From contig JAOTRV010000023.1 in NCBI GenBank assembly GCA_030247575.1, positions 1 to 64,000 of the forward strand: DNA of 64,000 nucleotides, read 5' to 3'. This DNA comes from Sulfuritalea sp. Its GTDB lineage: Bacteria > Pseudomonadota > Gammaproteobacteria > Burkholderiales > Rhodocyclaceae. Of the stretch, positions 17,872 through 25,685 are shown in pieces. The position numbers were made by a program, and so were the translations under genes. The notes under the pieces are model-generated. The model had not been told where the DNA came from and did no database searches. It was given only the letters and a program-made list of their open reading frames with translations. Position 1 is the first letter of the stretch. The number at the start of each line of letters is the position of its first letter.

Positions 17872-18237
17872 TCACCCGGCTTGCCCGGTTTCCGCCTTGA
17901 GCCTCAGTAGCAAGGCCTCGATTCTTCCCGAAAGAATGCCGAACTCGATGATGAATTTGTCACTCAAACGCACAATCTTGCCGGTCTTGATGGCGTCGGC
18001 GATCGATTGCGCCTGACGGTGAAACTCCTCGTGCACGGTCAGCAATTCCCCGGCCGACGCGAAGCGTTCCAGCTCCTCGGCATTGCCCGCCAGCCACTGG
18101 CCGAGGCTGCAGTGTGCGGCGTCGCCGATCGGCCGGCTGTCGAAGTCCTGGCCCTGAACACGGTCGAGAGCCAGGTGGAACTTCATCTTCCACGACCGGT
18201 GCAGGGTGATTGCCTCGTCGAAATCGAATGCTTGCAT
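17872..18237 (-). CDS. Stand-alone CZB (chemoreceptor zinc-binding) domain protein
   Basis: Protein of 121 residues composed of one CZB domain. The metal ligands are visible: His in LHRSWKMKFHLAL, the His/Cys pair in DAAHCSLGQWL, and His in HEEFHRQAQ. CZB domains normally sit at the C-terminus of chemoreceptors or diguanylate cyclases and sense zinc or oxidants; here the domain is alone. It is placed 72 bp upstream of the coiled-coil/AsmA gene and probably co-transcribed with it, which suggests a shared signalling or envelope role (inference). Confidence 0.8.
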   Translation of the reverse strand: MQAFDFDEAITLHRSWKMKFHLALDRVQGQDFDSRPIGDAAHCSLGQWLAGNAEELERFASAGELLTVHEEFHRQAQSIADAIKTGKIVRLSDKFIIEFGILSGRIEALLLRLKAETGQAG

Positions 18238-18328
18238 GCTTGGCGTCTCTTTCTTTCCGGACCTGGGAAGTGGTCAAGATGATAGCGGGTAGCAGCCGGG
18301 AATGCGGGCCGGAGTGAGTTGACGGATA

Positions 18329-20371
18329 TCAATGGACAAGAAGTTCCGCTCCGCTCAAGCCTGCGCGAACGATACCACTGACCAGCAGCGCCACACCGAC
18401 CGATACCGCCACCGAGAACAGGGCGTCGCGGCGACCGATGGTCCTGAGCATGACAGCGAAGGTGGACACGCAGGGAATGTAGAAGGTGAGGAACAGCAGC
18501 AGGGTAACGAGCTGAACCGGGTCGAGCATGCCGCCGATTTCCTGGGTGCCCAGCGCCTGATAGATCATCAGCAGCGAGAGCTCCTTGCGCAGCACGCCGA
18601 ACAGCAGTGGCACGCCCAGCGCCAGGGGCAGGCCCAGCCACCAGACCGTCACCGGCATCAGCAGGCTGTTGATCAGGCTGTCGGCGCCGACGTGATTGAG
18701 CAGCGCCAGCACCACGCTGCCGCCCACCAGCAGGGGCGTCACGATGGTGAGGATGTCGCTGGTGCGGGCCCAGGTTTCGCCGACCAGGACGCGCCAGGTC
18801 GGCAGCGCATAGGGCGGAATTTCCTGTACCTGACCGGGGCCGGGTTCGCGGTCGCGGCGCGAGAGCAGACGACCCATGACCGCGATCACGATCAGGGTCA
18901 GGGCGAAGATGCCGAACACGCCGGTCGCCCCGAGGTACTTGCCGGCGATGGCGAGGATGATGGCGGAACGCGCCGAGCAGGGCACGAAGGTGATCAGCAC
19001 CGAGGCGATCACGCGCTCGCGGCCGCTGGTGGCCCGTGCGGCGCCGGAGATGGCCGGCACGTTGCAGCCCAGGCCGAGCAGGAAGGGCACGGCGACGCCG
19101 CCGTGCAGGCCGATCTGGTGGAAGCCGCGGTCGACGACGAAGGCGATGCGGTGCATCAGTCCCGCTTCTTCCAGCGTCACCAGCAGCATCACCAGCGGGA
19201 TCATGTAGGGCACCACGATGCCGACCAGGCCGATCAGGCCGTCGAGCACGGCACGCCCGACCACGCCCCCGGTGGCTTGCGGCTGCCAGCCGGCGAAGGC
19301 CCCGGCCAGACGCACCGTGGTCATCGAATCGATCCAGCCGCTGATCTCGAACACCACGAAGAGCACAGCGGCGAACACGGCGAGGCCGCCGATCAGGCCC
19401 CAGCGCGGGTGCAGGAACAGCTCGTCGAGCCAGTAGCGCCAGTCGTGCGCCTCTGCCGGCGATCCCATGCGCATCGCCGCCTCGACCAGGGTGGCGGCAC
19501 GATGGTGGCGATCGGCGTGCAGCTCTTCCTCCAGCGGCCGCGGCAGCCGCAATCCGGCCGCTTCGCGCAAGGCCTCCAGTTGCGGCAGCAGCGCCGGAAA
19601 ATGCTGGCGCAGTTCGTCCTCGACCAGGCCGTCGCGGGCGGCGAACTGCATCAGCAGCAAAGAGGGCGGCATGCGAAACGCGGCATGGATCTCGGGGCGG
19701 TTCAGGGCCCCCGCCAGCGGCCCCAGGCTCTCCCCGATGTGCCGGCTGGGCGGTTGCGGCAAGGGACAGGCGGCCTCGCGCGCCGCATTCGCGGCAGTGC
19801 CGAACAATTGCGCGATGCCCTGCCCCATCAGCGCCACGGTGGGCACGACCGGCATGCCCAGCAGCTTTTCGAGCGCCTTGATGTTGATGTAGAGCCCCTT
19901 TCGCGCCGCCTCGTCCATGTGGTTCAGGGCCAGCACCATGGGCCGGCCGAACTGGCCGAGTTCCAGCGTCAGTTCGAGATGGTTTTGCAGGCTGGTGGCA
20001 TCGATGACCTGGATGATCAGGTCGGGCGGCGCCAGCGGTGCCGGCGGACCGGACTGCTCGTGCACCGAAACCGGCGGCCGGTCGTCGCCCCAGAGCAGGT
20101 ATTTCAGCGCGGAAAGATCGTCGCCTTCCAGGTGATGCAGGGAATGAATGCTCGGCAGATCGACCACGCTGGCCTCGTCCAGACCGATCTGCACCGTGCA
20201 CTCGCGATAGACCCGATGCGTGCCGGTCAGCTCGCCGCGATGCGGCGCGGTGCTCGACACGGCGTCGAACAGCGTGGTCTTGCCGCCGCCTGGCAGGCCG
20301 ACCAGAGCGATGCGCAGGCGCCGCTCGCCGCGGAACAGCGGGGTGCGCAGGGGGATGGCAGTCTCGCGCAT
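18329..20371 (-). CDS. feoB: FeoB-like GTPase-transporter
   Basis: Protein of 680 residues. The N-terminal G domain has G1 GLPGGGKTTLF (FeoB usually GNPNSGKTTLF), G3 VVDLPSIHSL (usually DLPGIYSL; the conserved Gly is Ser here) and G4 NHMDEA. The membrane part has the FeoB gate motifs GLGCNVPAISGAARATSGRE and FVPCSARSAIILAIAG. No feoA or feoC lies next to it. It sits 11 bp after the CBS-DUF294 gene at the end of the acs-linked series, so an iron role is not certain; the altered G3 may change nucleotide turnover. The start at 20371 was chosen just ahead of the G domain. Confidence 0.82.
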   Translation of the reverse strand: MRETAIPLRTPLFRGERRLRIALVGLPGGGKTTLFDAVSSTAPHRGELTGTHRVYRECTVQIGLDEASVVDLPSIHSLHHLEGDDLSALKYLLWGDDRPPVSVHEQSGPPAPLAPPDLIIQVIDATSLQNHLELTLELGQFGRPMVLALNHMDEAARKGLYINIKALEKLLGMPVVPTVALMGQGIAQLFGTAANAAREAACPLPQPPSRHIGESLGPLAGALNRPEIHAAFRMPPSLLLMQFAARDGLVEDELRQHFPALLPQLEALREAAGLRLPRPLEEELHADRHHRAATLVEAAMRMGSPAEAHDWRYWLDELFLHPRWGLIGGLAVFAAVLFVVFEISGWIDSMTTVRLAGAFAGWQPQATGGVVGRAVLDGLIGLVGIVVPYMIPLVMLLVTLEEAGLMHRIAFVVDRGFHQIGLHGGVAVPFLLGLGCNVPAISGAARATSGRERVIASVLITFVPCSARSAIILAIAGKYLGATGVFGIFALTLIVIAVMGRLLSRRDREPGPGQVQEIPPYALPTWRVLVGETWARTSDILTIVTPLLVGGSVVLALLNHVGADSLINSLLMPVTVWWLGLPLALGVPLLFGVLRKELSLLMIYQALGTQEIGGMLDPVQLVTLLLFLTFYIPCVSTFAVMLRTIGRRDALFSVAVSVGVALLVSGIVRAGLSGAELLVH

Positions 20372-20382
20372 CGGGTGCCTGG

Positions 20383-21840
20383 TCAGAGCCGGTATTCGAG
20401 CTGAAGCCGCGACTGCAGGCGCTTGGCCTGCTTGAACGCCTCGCGCAGCACCAGCCGGTCCAGTTCGTTGAGCCCGTCCGGATCGACGCGATTGGCGGCG
20501 CCTTCGCTGATGTCGCCCTGCTGGTTCTTGAGGCGCAACTGCTGGATGAAGAAGAAGCTCTCGATGACCGCGTTGACGTCGTCGCTCCCCAGCTTGCCGC
20601 GCGCGGCCAGCGCGCGCAGGCGCTGCGCGGTCCCCGTGTCCGTCACTCCGTTGGCGAGCGCGAGGATGCGCGCGGCATCGACGAACAGGCGCGCCCCGCC
20701 GGCCTTGAGGTCGAGGGTGTGAGGGAAGTCCGGGTTCTTGTCGAAGGTGAATTCGCGGATGAAGCCGATCGGCGGCTCGACCTGGACGGCGTTGCCGGCC
20801 ATGAAGCGCAGGAACAGGGTTTCGCCGGGCACGCGTTTCAGCACCCATTCGCGCAGCTGGTCGGCGAGTTCCTCCTCGCCATAGATGGAGCGAAAATCGA
20901 AATAGATCGTGGCCTCGAGCAATGCCTGCGGGCTGTTGACGCGCATCCAGCCGCCGAACTTGGCCTGCCACTCGGACACCGACAGGCACAGTTCGGGGTT
21001 GCCGGCCATGACGTTACCCTTGCACAAGGGGAAGCCGCACTGCGCCAGCCGCTGGTTGACGGCGCGCGCAAAGGGCAGGAAGGCCTCGCGCACCGCGGCT
21101 GCAACATCCTCCGGCGCGGCAAACACCAGTCCGTTGTCCTGGTCGGTCGACAGGGTCTGCTCGAAGCGCCCCTCCGAGCCGAAGGCGAGCCAGCACCATT
21201 CCACCCTGGGCAGCTCGAAATCGTCACGCGTCAGTTCGATGATGCGCACGGTCAGGTGGTCGTTGAGGTTGGAAATCAGTTGCGTCAGCTGCTCGGCCGC
21301 GGCTCCCTCGGCCAGCATGCCGACCGCCAGCCGGCGTATGCCCTCGGCTGCCGCCATCAGGGCATTCATGTCGCGCGCGGTGCGAATGGCACCGGAAATC
21401 GCCTTGCCGCCGCCGCCTTGCAACTCGTAGATGTCCTCCTGCGACACGATTCCGGTCAGCTTGCCGGCGGCATCGACGATGATCACGTGATGCACGCCGT
21501 GGCGCGCCATGACCAGCGCGGCCTGGTAGATGGTAGACCGCCAGTTGAGCATGAGCAGGCCCGTGTCGCTCATCACCGACATCACCATCTGGTCGAGGTC
21601 GCAGGACTTGGCGGCGACGCGGTGCAGCAGGTCGCGCAGGGTGAAGATGCCGAGCGGGCGACCGCTTTCGGGTTCGACGACGACGATGGAGCCGACACGG
21701 TTCTCCGCCATTGCCAGCACGGCCTCGCGCAGCGGGGTCTCGGGCGTGGCGGTGATCGGCTTCCTGCGCGCGAGCGCGGCGAGCGGACTGTGCAGGTTGG
21801 GGCGGTAGCTCGCGGTACGGGCCTGTTGGGTTTCACTCAT
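20383..21840 (-). CDS. CBS-domain / DUF294 nucleotidyltransferase-like protein
   Basis: Protein of 485 residues: two CBS motifs (about residues 15-140; AENRVGSIVVVEPESGRPLG, ARHGVHHVIIVDAAGKLTGI), then a DUF294 nucleotidyltransferase fold with GSEGRFEQTLSTDQDNGLVF (about 220-240; Gly-Ser and the Asp pair of the Pol-beta superfamily), then a helical DUF294 C-terminal domain. Such proteins are GlnD-like and may transfer a nucleotide to a protein partner, with the CBS pair sensing adenine nucleotides; this is inference from family. It lies in a series with a second, CBS-less DUF294 gene and FeoB. Confidence 0.85.
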   Translation of the reverse strand: MSETQQARTASYRPNLHSPLAALARRKPITATPETPLREAVLAMAENRVGSIVVVEPESGRPLGIFTLRDLLHRVAAKSCDLDQMVMSVMSDTGLLMLNWRSTIYQAALVMARHGVHHVIIVDAAGKLTGIVSQEDIYELQGGGGKAISGAIRTARDMNALMAAAEGIRRLAVGMLAEGAAAEQLTQLISNLNDHLTVRIIELTRDDFELPRVEWCWLAFGSEGRFEQTLSTDQDNGLVFAAPEDVAAAVREAFLPFARAVNQRLAQCGFPLCKGNVMAGNPELCLSVSEWQAKFGGWMRVNSPQALLEATIYFDFRSIYGEEELADQLREWVLKRVPGETLFLRFMAGNAVQVEPPIGFIREFTFDKNPDFPHTLDLKAGGARLFVDAARILALANGVTDTGTAQRLRALAARGKLGSDDVNAVIESFFFIQQLRLKNQQGDISEGAANRVDPDGLNELDRLVLREAFKQAKRLQSRLQLEYRL

Positions 21841-21934
21841 TGCGGATTCATCCTCGGTTGCGGAAACGGAAGAGACGGTGCGGGAAGGCCGGAATGTCCC
21901 CCGCGGGTTTCGCCTGTCATGGGGTTTCCCTGGT

Positions 21935-22993
21935 TCAGGTTTCGATGTGGTAACGGGATCTCAGGAGTTGCTGCATGGTACGCGCCTGGCGCAACGCTTC
22001 GAGCAGGACGCGGCGGTCGAAGTCATTGAGCCGCGACGGATCGACCAGGTTGCCCGACCTCCCCTCGCCGGTAGCCTGCGCCGCAAGCCGGACGCCCTGC
22101 ACCGCATGGAAGGCGTGGATCCAGGCCTCGGCGTCGGCGGCGGAGACCACGCCTGCGCCGCCGACGGCGCACAGCCGGTCGGCGGTTCCTGTGGCGGCCA
22201 TGCCGGCCCCCAGCGCCAGGATGCGTGCTGCATCGACGAAGATGCGCGAGCCGAACTTCTTCAGGTCGATGCTGCCGCCCGCCTCCGGACCGATGGCGAA
22301 GTCGCGCAACCGTCCCAGTGGCGGTTGCGCCGCCAGCGCGTTGACGATCATCATGCGCAGGAAGATCTCGTTGCCGCGCGTGAGCTCCGTCAGGCTGCGG
22401 CGCAGCTCCGCCGCAAGTTCGCCGGCCCCGGCCAGCGGCCGGAAATCGAAGAAGATCGCGGCATTGAGCAGGGCCTCGGGCTCGGGCGTGCGCACCCAGG
22501 CGGTAAAGCCCTCCAGCCATTCGGACTGCGACAGGCACCAGCGAGGATTGCCAGCCATCACCTCGCCGTCGCAGAGCGGAAAGCCGCATTCGGCCAAGGC
22601 CTGGTTCGCCTCGCGGGCAAAGGGCAGAAACAGTTCGCGCAGGCGCCGCGCCTCGCCGTCGTCGCTGGCGGAAAACACCAACCCGTTGTCCTGATCGGTC
22701 GTCAAGGTCTGCTCCAGGCGCCCTTCCGAACCGAGGCCGAGCCAACACCAGCGCGTCGGCGGCAGGCGAAAGCGCAGCGCCAGCAAGTCCAGCAAGCGCA
22801 CCACAATGGCGTCGTTGAGCCGCGACAGGACGCCTGTCACCAAGGCCGCACCGGCTTCCTCCTGGTGCAAGGCGACGGCCATGTCGCGCGCCTCGGTCGC
22901 GCACGCCGCCAGCGTGGCGACGTCCGCCGCACCGGCGATGCGGGCGGATGTCGCGGCAACGGCGCCGGCATGGGGCAGGACTTCGCTGTTCAT
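21935..22993 (-). CDS. DUF294 nucleotidyltransferase-like protein without CBS domains
   Basis: Protein of 352 residues, a shorter paralogue of the next gene downstream. It keeps the nucleotidyltransferase motif GSEGRLEQTLTTDQDNGLVF and the C-terminal DUF294 domain (GSRIFVDAARILALGAG; RSRYHIET) but lacks the CBS pair. The ATG at 22993 is 6 bp after the exonuclease stop; a TTG at 23002 would overlap that stop. Having two adjacent paralogues suggests a hetero-oligomer or opposing roles (inference). Confidence 0.85.
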   Translation of the reverse strand: MNSEVLPHAGAVAATSARIAGAADVATLAACATEARDMAVALHQEEAGAALVTGVLSRLNDAIVVRLLDLLALRFRLPPTRWCWLGLGSEGRLEQTLTTDQDNGLVFSASDDGEARRLRELFLPFAREANQALAECGFPLCDGEVMAGNPRWCLSQSEWLEGFTAWVRTPEPEALLNAAIFFDFRPLAGAGELAAELRRSLTELTRGNEIFLRMMIVNALAAQPPLGRLRDFAIGPEAGGSIDLKKFGSRIFVDAARILALGAGMAATGTADRLCAVGGAGVVSAADAEAWIHAFHAVQGVRLAAQATGEGRSGNLVDPSRLNDFDRRVLLEALRQARTMQQLLRSRYHIET

Positions 22994-22998
22994 CGGAT

Positions 22999-25323
22999 TC
23001 AATATTTCACTCGCGCGAACCAGGTCTGCTGCGAGGCGTCGAGTGCCTGCCGCAGGGTCACGATGCCCATGTCGGCCAGCAGCGGAATCATCTTGAGGAA
23101 CACTTCCCCGGTGACAAAGGCATCGCCCAGTGCGGTGTGGCGACCGATGACGTTGATGCCGAGGCGCTCGGCAATGCTCTCCAGCCGGTGCGATTCCTGG
23201 TTGGGATGAATCACCGCCGAAAGCAGCAGGGTGTCGAGCACGGGCTGGGTGAAGCGCACGCCGAGGCTGTCTTCCTTCAACTGGAAAAATCTCATGTCGA
23301 ACGCGGCGTTGTGCGCGACCAGAACCGTCTCGGCACAGAATTCGTGGAAGGCGGGAAGCACCGCATCCAGCTTGGGCTGGCCATTCACCATGGCCTCGGT
23401 GATGCCGTGAATCGGGATGCCCTCGGGCTTCAGCGGAATCACCGGGTCGACCAGCTGATCGAATATTTCCTGCCGCAGCAGGCGATTGTTCACGATGCGC
23501 ACGGCGCCCAGCTGGATGATCTCGTCGCCCGCGGATGGCTGCAGGCCGGTGGTTTCGGTGTCGAACACCGAATAGGCGAGATCGGTCAGGCGGCGCTCGG
23601 GATCGATGCCGGAGCCCGCGGCATCGCGCGCGGCGAACAGGTCGAAATCGTAATACTCGGGACGGCTGTCGCTGTGCAGATGCTGCGTCTGGTCGGCCGC
23701 CGGTGCCTCGGGCGTTACTGCCGCAGGCAGGACGATGCGGAAGTAGGCACTATGCACGGCCTTGTCGCGCTGGTACCAGATTTCGCCGCCGTGGCGGTCG
23801 ATCACGTCGCGCAGCGTCAGCGGACTGGTCTCGACGCCGACGGTCATCGGCTCCAGTTCCCAGGTGTAGAGGGTCTCCGAAGATATCGTGGTGCCCGACC
23901 AGATCAGGTCGACGAAGACCATCCTGCCTTCGGCGGACAGGCGCAGGCGCAACTCGCGAATGGCGTAGTGATCCTGCAGGCGCGAGGCGAGGAAGGTGAT
24001 GGCCTGAATCAGGGCGAAGCTGTCCACCCGCATCCACAGCTCCGTGTCCTGGTCTTCGTGCTTGATCGGCAGGTGCAGGCGGTCCTCGATGCGTCGCGCC
24101 GCAACGGCAAGGATGTCGATCCCCAGCACGTCTTCCAGCGGCCAGCGGGTTTTCAGCGAATCGGCGAAGCGGTTCATGGTGGCTTCGAGTTTGCCGCTCA
24201 TCGCCGCGGCCTCGTCCGCGATGACGCGCGTGAAACGTTCGCGGGTGTCGGCCTCCATCTCGGGCGAATCGAGCAGGGTTTCCACCGCGGCGCGGATGTT
24301 GCCCAGCGCCGCACGGTTGCCGTCGGTCAGCGCTTGCAGCGCCTGGTCACGCTCCGCTTCACGCTCGAAACTGCGCGTGATGTTTTCGATGGTCAGCACG
24401 TAGCCCGTCACTTGCATTTCGGCGCCCATCGAAGCCGTCGTGTCCATTTGCTGCTGGGCAGGCGCAGCCTGCCCACCAACATCGTCACCCCCTCGCTCTG
24501 CGTACCCGGGATTCCGCTTCGCGGCGGGCATCCCGGAAAGGGGGCCGGGGGGATTGCCCACATTTTCAGCCCGCTCGGCGGAGCCGAGCACTGGAGCCAT
24601 CTGGGCTCGCAGCAGTGCCCCGCCGCGCGTCGAGGTAATGAAATTCGCCGTCGGCTCGGCGCTGCCCTTGCGCAGCCGCTGCTGAATGTTTTCCAGCGAA
24701 TGGGTGATCTGCCCGCGCTCGAGAATGGAAAAAATCGATCGCCCCAGGCCGATTAGCGCGCCGCCGCTCATCGACGTCGGGCCTTGCGCCAGGGCCTTGA
24801 ACTGCAGCCGGGCGCGGCTGTTGTAGAGCAGGATCCGGCCGTCGAGGTTGCAGACGATGACGCCCATGGCCAGCTCCGACATCAGCGCGGCGAGCCGGTT
24901 CTTCTCCTCCTCCACCGTGGCCTTGGCGGTTCGGATCTGCGCGTCGACGTCATTCAGCAATTCGTCGCGCTGCTGCGCCAGATCGTTGGCGGCGCGGGCC
25001 AGTTCGCGAACTTCGGGAGGACCTTCGGGCGCGACGCGAAAGTTGCGATTGGCGCCCAGCATCAGGCGCAGCGTCTCGGCCATGCGCAACAGGCCATGTA
25101 CATACTGCTGGAACAGGCTGCGCAGCAGGATCAGCCCGGCGATGAAGCCGAACATGGTGATCAGGCCGCCGAGCGGCAGGCGAGGGATCAGGAATTCGGC
25201 AAATGCCGCGCGTTCCGCCTCCTTGGCATCCGCCAGCAGCAGGACCGCGGTGAGCGCGAAAGGGCCGGTCATCAGCAGCCCCAGCACACAGGCGGCGAGT
25301 ATGAAGCGCAACCTTGCCTTCAT
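22999..25323 (-). CDS. Membrane sensor (degenerate kinase) fused to DEDDh exonuclease
   Basis: Protein of 774 residues. Two N-terminal membrane helices (about 7-30, 48-68) and a HAMP-like linker precede a PAS-like domain (about 150-230; MGVIVCNLDGRILLYNSRAR). A histidine-kinase-like region follows in which the phosphorylatable His box is replaced (ALGNIRAAVETLLD) and the ATP-binding G boxes are degraded. The C-terminal 190 residues are a DnaQ/RNase T-type exonuclease with all DEDDh motifs: VFDTETTGL, LVAHNAAFDMRF and HTALGDAFVTG. Residues about 255-290 are encoded by repeat R1. It overlaps the receiver gene by 4 bp. The architecture suggests an exonuclease regulated from the membrane (inference). 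Confidence 0.85.
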   Translation of the reverse strand: MKARLRFILAACVLGLLMTGPFALTAVLLLADAKEAERAAFAEFLIPRLPLGGLITMFGFIAGLILLRSLFQQYVHGLLRMAETLRLMLGANRNFRVAPEGPPEVRELARAANDLAQQRDELLNDVDAQIRTAKATVEEEKNRLAALMSELAMGVIVCNLDGRILLYNSRARLQFKALAQGPTSMSGGALIGLGRSIFSILERGQITHSLENIQQRLRKGSAEPTANFITSTRGGALLRAQMAPVLGSAERAENVGNPPGPLSGMPAAKRNPGYAERGGDDVGGQAAPAQQQMDTTASMGAEMQVTGYVLTIENITRSFEREAERDQALQALTDGNRAALGNIRAAVETLLDSPEMEADTRERFTRVIADEAAAMSGKLEATMNRFADSLKTRWPLEDVLGIDILAVAARRIEDRLHLPIKHEDQDTELWMRVDSFALIQAITFLASRLQDHYAIRELRLRLSAEGRMVFVDLIWSGTTISSETLYTWELEPMTVGVETSPLTLRDVIDRHGGEIWYQRDKAVHSAYFRIVLPAAVTPEAPAADQTQHLHSDSRPEYYDFDLFAARDAAGSGIDPERRLTDLAYSVFDTETTGLQPSAGDEIIQLGAVRIVNNRLLRQEIFDQLVDPVIPLKPEGIPIHGITEAMVNGQPKLDAVLPAFHEFCAETVLVAHNAAFDMRFFQLKEDSLGVRFTQPVLDTLLLSAVIHPNQESHRLESIAERLGINVIGRHTALGDAFVTGEVFLKMIPLLADMGIVTLRQALDASQQTWFARVKY
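24481..24557. repeat. Dispersed repeat family R1, composite copy
   Basis: The outer halves (ATCGTCACCCC and CCCGGAAAGGGGGCCGGGGG) match the copy at 8570-8609; the inner module (24494-24530) matches 1265-1298. The minus strand is translated in frame in the exonuclease fusion as NPPGPLSGMPAAKRNPGYAE followed by RGGDDV, compared with [14 protein letters not shown] in AddB. Confidence 0.75.
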
Positions 25324-25685
25324 GCCAGCAGGGATTTGATCTGGGCGACAAGGTCCTTGGTCGAGAACGGCTTGGTGATGTAAGCGTCTGCGCCCAGCGC
25401 GAGCCCCTTGGTGACCTCTGTTTCGCGGCCCTTGGCGGTGAGCATGATGATTTTGACGGCCGCCAGCGCCGGATCGGCGCGCAAGGCCTGGCAGACCTCG
25501 AAGCCGGATTTCTTGGGCATCATGATGTCGAGCAGGATCAGGTCGGGAACGAAGGTCGAGGCCTGCTGCAACGCGGCCTCGCCGTCGGTCGCCACGGCGA
25601 CCTCGAAACCCTCCTTCTTCATCAGGTACTCGAGCGAAATGACGATGTTCGGCTCGTCATCGACGATCAGGATGCGGTGGCTCAC
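25320..25685 (-). CDS. Single-domain response regulator (CheY-like receiver)
   Basis: Protein of 121 residues made only of a receiver domain: acidic pocket IVDDEPN, phosphoacceptor Asp in LILLDIMMPK (about residue 53), switch Thr in IIMLTAKG and Lys in ITKPFS. There is no DNA-binding output. The GTG start at 25685 overlaps the stop of the upstream kinase gene and its own stop overlaps the next ATG, so kinase, receiver and exonuclease fusion are translated as one unit. It is probably the phosphorylation target of the SLC5-kinase; its downstream partner is unknown. Confidence 0.9.
   Translation of the reverse strand: MSHRILIVDDEPNIVISLEYLMKKEGFEVAVATDGEAALQQASTFVPDLILLDIMMPKKSGFEVCQALRADPALAAVKIIMLTAKGRETEVTKGLALGADAYITKPFSTKDLVAQIKSLLA

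Noticed and set aside
15343-17910. 855-codon plus-strand frame opposite the coiled-coil gene
   Set aside because: It is a low-complexity mirror of the repetitive coiled-coil codons. The minus-strand frame has a plausible N-terminal domain, membrane helix and AsmA-like region.
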